Origin: Melampsora larici-populina 98AG31
Taxonomy: Eukaryota; Basidiomycota; Pucciniomycetes; Pucciniales; Melampsoraceae
Direction of reading: 5' to 3'
Assembly (NCBI RefSeq): GCF_000204055.1
Contig: NW_006768788.1
Coordinates: 881,115-945,114 of the forward strand
Length of the DNA stretch: 64,000 nt
Shown here: piece by piece, positions 59,390 to 64,000 of the stretch
Layout of the letters: each line of letters starts with the position of its first letter
Position numbering within the stretch: position 1 is the first letter of the stretch
The notes under the pieces: model-generated
Databases searched by the model: none
Told to the model about the DNA's origin: nothing
Seen by the model: only the letters and a program-made list of their open reading frames with translations
Program-made: the position numbers and the translations under genes

Positions 59390-60547
59390 CTAACGGAAAA
59401 GATGAAAAAGGTGAGGGTTTTTTCGAATTGCTCTTGCGTGTCTATGTAAAGATAATAACTGATACTCATGTTTCTCTTGTTCAGTTTGTTTGAAATCGTT
59501 ATTAGATTCCTTGATCGTTTGTTGACTATTATCGGAATTCTCAATTTCAATAATCATACTATCTTCACCGTCAAAGAGAGAATCAAAAGATTGCTCGAAT
59601 TCCTCTTCGTCAAAAGATCTTGGTGATAAAAATATATCCTCGAGATCACCGTTATCAACTTCTTCCTCTTTGCAATCAAACGCAGCTGATATCCTGGTGA
59701 TGGTACTGTCGAATGATAGGAATTCGGTTTCAGAGTCAAATCCCATTTCCTTTTCAAACTCCTTTGCTAATTCATCGATATGTTCGTCCCATTCTTCATC
59801 AGTAGCAAGATGATTAATCTGTTCATTCCATGAGCGATTTTTTAACGAGATTGGTTCAAGAAGCAGTGTTTCTTCAGATGCTGGAATATCCGTGTGATTA
59901 GGTTCGGAGATTGAGAATGATGAGGTTGCGACGGGTTTCAAGATGATAGAGTGGTCTATGCAATCCTCTTCAAAGAGAGAACTAAAAGAGCTTTCGCATT
60001 CATGATAGTTGGCTTCGTCTTCTTCTGATTCACAGGAGTAGCAGGATAAACTGTTCAAAGATGCCGAGCTAGACGGCGATTTGAGACCCTCAATTTCGAT
60101 GATACTGTTGTGGCAGTCGAGTAAGCAGTCAAATAATGTATCACAGTATTCTTCCACGTGATTAGTGTCCATCAAAATTTGATCATCGGATGATGCATTC
60201 TAAAAAGCGAATAAATCATCAGAATCTCTTCCAACTGCGAATAGAAACAATCTCAGTAAATAAACCTACATCGATGACTGTTTCCGGAGCCCAAGTGAGA
60301 AGCTTGTTGCTCGGGAAGAGCTTGAAGGGGTACGATTCCATGACGTTCTGATGTCACAATGATAATAGGTCAGAGATATGGCTTCGGTATCAAGGTAAAG
60401 GAGTGAACTGCTTACATTTTGTTGGATCGTGGAATGCTCATTGCTTTTGGCAGTACACGCGCTTTGAAGCACGGCCTGCTTAAGATGAAACCAAACATCG
60501 ACGGAAGACGATGCAGCAAGATTCAAGCCAAGGTTTATGAAAGACAT
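59390..60547 (-). CDS. acidic protein of unknown family, copy C
   Basis: Three exons (60547-60416, 60347-60270, 60199-59390) give 339 residues. Start MSFINLGLNLAASSSVDVWF, exon 2 ending YPFKLFPSNKLLTWAPETVI, then an acidic last exon with ATDEEWDEHIDELAKEFEKE, SFDSLFDGEDSMI and the C-terminus LLSLHRHARAIRKNPHLFHL. Intron phases and the 26-residue second exon match copies A and B. It is closest to copy B. The N-terminal part of the last exon is the most variable region, including SSFSSLFEEDC in place of SSFDSLFEDDS. No stop or frameshift; likely functional. Confidence 0.78.
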
Positions 60548-60791
60548 ATTCCAAGAAAGGGTTGAGATTTTTGAAACGGTGTGATGGAGAGGGCGGATGA
60601 GTGATGAAAGGTGATTTGTATAGGCGGCGAGGCTTCAATCAATGGAGAACACGGTTGCAGACGGTTGCTGATGGAATTGATGGGTTGATGGAGAAAGTGA
60701 TGTGGATAGATAAGATGATAGAGTGACGAGTGCGAGAAACAACAAGAAGTGTGTGAGGAGGATCGCAAGGGAATTAGAGAAAGAGATATCC

Positions 60792-60798
60792 TTTTATA
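60792..60798 (-). promoter_or_regulatory. TATA box of acidic copy C
   Basis: On the minus strand CAGCGTATAAAAGGATATC, about 250 bp before the start codon; same context as copy B. Confidence 0.65.
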
Positions 60799-60975
60799 CG
60801 CTGATAGTTCCGTAAAAGTTTCATTTTACGTTCAAGCTTGTGCGCCATGAAAATTGTTGCCGTCAGTCAAGATGAAGATTGCATTCCGAATCAGACGTCA
60901 GACCAGAGCTATGCTTCATTGCCCTGGCAAGCGCTGGACAAAGTCTGCTAGAGTCAGACGGGTTATGAAGACGAC

Positions 60976-61306
60976 TGTAAGACTCGCAGAGTGAGTCTTC
61001 ACTGGATCAAGGCTCAGGAGCAATAGGTCCAAAAACTAAACTAGTACTTAGTAGAACCCAAGTGTATATTTCCAAACACAAATCTAAAGCTGGCTCCAGC
61101 CGAAGTCATTCAGTCATCAGCTCCTACATTCTATAGTGACAGCTAGAAAGAGAAGAACCAAAGAGAAAGAAACAGAGAATTGATAGGCTCACCTAGCTCC
61201 AGCCGAAGTCACTCGGTGAAGAAAGGGTGGAGCAAGTGAGAGCGAGTGGGATAACTAGTGATTGTGTATAGCCATGATGACTGCACAACCCATGTGATAC
61301 CTTACA
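60976..61306 (-). mobile_element. probable solo LTR (Copia-type), 331 bp
   Basis: Read on the minus strand it starts TGTAAGGTATCACATGGG, resembling TGTAAGAGTCACATGATC of the Copia LTR at 34130, and ends CTTACA. It is flanked by ACGAC (60971-60975) and ATGAC (61307-61311), a 5-bp duplication with one mismatch. It splits the upstream module of copy C: homology to copy B breaks at its left end and resumes at its right end. Confidence 0.7.
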
Positions 61307-62532
61307 ATGACCGCGTTGCCGTCCGCTCATCAAAAGTCGTTCATCGCTGACCACTTGAAGAAGTAACGATCTGCGGGTTCTTGTTCACAATTAGTCTATC
61401 GTCCATTAAGGTCGCGTTCAGGTCTGTTATCAGAACCTGGCTTATGATATGGGCTATTGTTTTTTCACCCTCGGACAATCCTTGGGGATCCTTGAGAAAA
61501 CTGGTGAATTTGAAACACTTAGACTGAAGACCACTTCTGTGTCTGCATCGTGCCAGTTTGCGTTCCTGAGCGCAAAATTTAATCACGCGTGTTTTACCTA
61601 AGTTGGTAAACGCATGAAATCCACTACGGATTGATGTAACAAGTGATTTACCAACAATAACGCATTCTTAAGACACTCTACACTCTATGGCAAAATCATG
61701 AACTGACTTATACTATCTTACTGCACCTCACCCAGCTCACCTCTATGCTGATGACCACCTTGGTGACTAGAAAGAACCAAAGTGAAGTCTTCAGTTGTTG
61801 ACAAGAAACTAGCCAACAAGCTTTCTCACCTCTTGTTTGATCTCGGTGAAATCGATCCCGCGAGATCACTTTTTTTTTCAAAAAAAAATACCTTTTCAGC
61901 AAGTTCAGAGTAAACAGCTAATCTTAACAAGCTGGGATCTTGAGGGGACAGGGAGGATTGAAGGTGTGCAAAGCTGGAGGGATGCAGATGGAACATTGGA
62001 TGGCAGTGACCGATTGCATCGCTGACCACTTGAAGAAGTAACGGTCTGCGGGTTCTGGTTCACAATTAGTCTATCGTCCATTAAGGTCGCGTTCAGGTCT
62101 GTTATCAGAACCTGGCTTATGATATGGGCTATTGTTTTTTCACCCTCGGACAATCCTTGGGGATCCTTGAGAAAACTGGTGAATTTGAAACACTTAGACT
62201 GAAGACCACTTCTGTGTCTGCATCGTGCCAGTGGCCTTGACCGTCACGTGAATGGCTCTCGACGTCTTTCGAGCTCTACCGGTTCCTCTATACTCTCCGG
62301 GCTGTCAGAGAATTCTTTTTTGAATATGTGCAAGGGACAGGCGCATCATCACACCAAAGCCTCCCTGAGCTACGAAATAACTAAATCTATTGACCGGCCA
62401 CCGACAACACCCACCTGGTACAGGAATTGGGCATATAATGTGTGCATAGATGTAAACTTAGCATCAAATATACATACGCAGGCCTGGTTGGCTCCACGCG
62501 GCTCAGTCCTTTCATGCTGTTTTTCATCATAA
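61307..62532. pseudogene. degraded upstream module of acidic family, copy C side
   Basis: On the minus strand the peptide SEGEKTIAHIISQVLITDLN then ATLMDDRLIV occurs twice (in 61341-61586 and 61905-62153) in a direct repeat. On the plus strand about 62330-62420 reads SIDRPPTTPTWYRN. Order and orientation relative to the acidic gene match copies A and B once the solo LTR is removed. Confidence 0.5.
61349..62233. repeat. 213-bp direct repeat (61349-61561 and 62021-62233)
   Basis: Both copies run from ATCGCTGACCACTTGAAGAA to TCTGCATCGTGCCAGT with only a few differences (for example AACGATCTG/AACGGTCTG, TTCTTGTTC/TTCTGGTTC). The 672-bp period points to a recent tandem duplication or insertion within the module. 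Confidence 0.9.
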
Positions 62533-64000
62533 CTCTCCCGCCGGGGTGTGTCAACATGAATCCCAACCTTTCAATACCACACGGATTGACAATCCATAAG
62601 TTAGGAGTAGTGGGTTTACCCCATCATTTCCACCTGTTCATGTAAGCATACAAACTCCTTGATAGATCAAAGTAGGTAATAAAAAGTTTGATCAACGAGA
62701 AAGCCGCGCTGATTGGCTTCAGTCATGCGGGCAAAGTGTACAAGATTTCTGAAATGGACTGGACAATCAATGACGATCGAATCAGAGTTAGAAGATATCG
62801 TCAAGCGTTTGTAACCGCCCTCCTGATAACCAGTCTTTTCGTTCTTGCTCTTTGAGTTCATCTGCACAATTCATCATTGGGCTTTATGGTCGCAATTGCA
62901 GGAGGCCTTTCATTACCATGATTTTGAGTGGTCAAATCAGTCAAACAAAAAGATAGTAGTGCTTCTCAAAGCAAATCTTGTCAAGTGAAGCAGTCTTAGT
63001 ATTAGCCTTGATCTGAGTACCTCAGGCTCTATGATCTGAAAATATTGAGTGTGTGCAAACAATGAAAGAACATTAGCTTTTGAAATCAAAAGAAAAATAA
63101 TCATCAGAATTTGGTTTACTATGGGGATCAATTGTGCAGTACTCAAACTAGTCAAACCAGGAGGTATCTGGAAGGCAGCTTGAGGTAAGTTTTGTCAAAT
63201 GAAGTGCTCTGGGTATTAGACTCAAGGTATTGGATTGAAGTTAAATGATGATCTCAACCCTATTCAAAGATCAAAAGAAAGAAACATAACTTTGAAAATT
63301 GGAAAAAAATAAAGGAAAACAAAACAAAGTGTCAAAAGTTAAAGGATTTTTGGTATCATCAAGAGATTCTGAATGATTTGTAAAATGCTCAAATGTTGCA
63401 GAAGTAAATCAAATTCAAGTATGCAAGATGATTCGATAACAATCAAAAGAAGCACTTACAATATAGAGTCCTTGGACTTGAAGTCAATCGGTTCACTGGG
63501 GTCACCGTCAATGAAGTCATTTGAGTCAATATAGAGGCCAGAAAGGGTCTTGAATCATGTCTGTCCTAAATGGTATGACCACTGTTGAGCCAGGGTCGTA
63601 CAGGTATATCACCTTGTCTGATATGATTGGGCACTGGTGGGTTCACAACTCATTAACTGACACAGATCTTCAGGCCCCAAGGGATGGATTCACAACTGGT
63701 TTCCTACCTTTCTGATGATGATGTTTGAGGAATAAACAGAACAAAAATCAGAAATAGAGAAGAGTTTTTGATTGATTTTGGTGTCAAAGAAAAATCAAGA
63801 GATTCAGAAGGGAACAAAGGGGGAAAACAGAGAAAAACTCAAGATGGGTTTGTTGGTGATTTTTTTTGGAGCATTGCATTTGGGAGGATCAAAGAATGAT
63901 TTGATTCTTGTTTCAAAGAGTGAATACACACTGAGTTCAGAGTCAAGAGAGTTTTTATTTCATGGGAAAAGGGTAAACAACCCTCATAACTATGGGTTCA
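62533..64000. other. no supportable feature
   Basis: AT-rich, with stops in all frames. The phrase GGTTCACAACTCA / GGATTCACAACTGG near 63650-63695 and GGGTTCA at the right edge hint at a repeat continuing beyond the window. Confidence 0.4.

Larger units (their letters stand above)
56600..60975. repeat. large inverted duplication containing acidic copies B and C
   Basis: Left arm about 56600-58720 and right arm about 59030-60975 are inverted copies of about 2.1 and 1.95 kb. Similarity covers promoter, gene, introns and 3' flank: for example CTGAAATTGAATATCA at 58443 and its reverse complement ending about 59215, and ATTGGCACCACCCAAA at about 58650 with its complement near 59090. A spacer of about 300 bp remains at the centre. 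Confidence 0.8.

Overview
The window is nuclear DNA of a basidiomycete fungus, most likely a rust (Pucciniales). The genes are split by many short GT-AG introns (mostly 58-100 nt). There is an unbroken set of housekeeping orthologues. Family content such as CxC5/CxC6-type KDZ-associated proteins, alpha-kinase-like paralogues, tnp2-type CACTA transposase and small secreted proteins is typical of plant-associated basidiomycetes. No ribosomal RNA, tRNA or CRISPR array was seen. The species is inference.

Layout: 1-4.1 kb carries two alpha-kinase-like paralogues on the + strand. 5.0-7.3 kb (-) is a five-exon CxC5/CxC6-type gene. 7.9-15.7 kb is a compact housekeeping block: HRQ1 helicase (+), RET2 delta-COP (-, tail to tail with HRQ1) and mitochondrial ribosomal protein MRPS16 (+, head to head with RET2). 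16.9-18.9 kb is copy A of an unknown acidic protein family with its degraded upstream module. 22.0-25.3 kb holds two secreted-protein paralogues, the first decayed, with an 800-bp Mutator-like nonautonomous element between them. 26.1-29.9 kb (-) is a Vps39/Vps3-family tethering subunit. 30-34 kb is repeat-rich and gene-poor.

34.1-48.65 kb is a three-level transposon nest. A Copia element has near-identical LTRs, a half-tRNA-type primer site and a TGAAT target duplication. A 7,855-bp CACTA-type transposon with 158-bp inverted repeats and a CGA duplication sits inside its gag-pol frame. A 904-bp TA-flanked element sits inside its 3' LTR. The CACTA element carries a spliced tnp2 transposase, a coiled-coil/acidic accessory gene, an F-box gene and a weaker ORF. 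Removing the CACTA element on paper rejoins the Copia frame exactly.

49.3-55.4 kb is a tricalbin (SMP plus five C2 domains). 56.2-62.5 kb has copies B and C of the acidic family as a large inverted duplication. A probable solo LTR and a 213-bp direct repeat lie in the flank of copy C. 62.5-64 kb has no gene I can support.

The housekeeping genes point to normal euchromatin: ER-Golgi traffic (RET2), endolysosomal tethering (Vps39/Vps3), ER-plasma membrane contacts (tricalbin), DNA repair (HRQ1) and mitochondrial translation (MRPS16). They are separated by lineage-specific gene families and nested transposons. The most unusual items are the gene-carrying CACTA element and the three-copy acidic-protein module.
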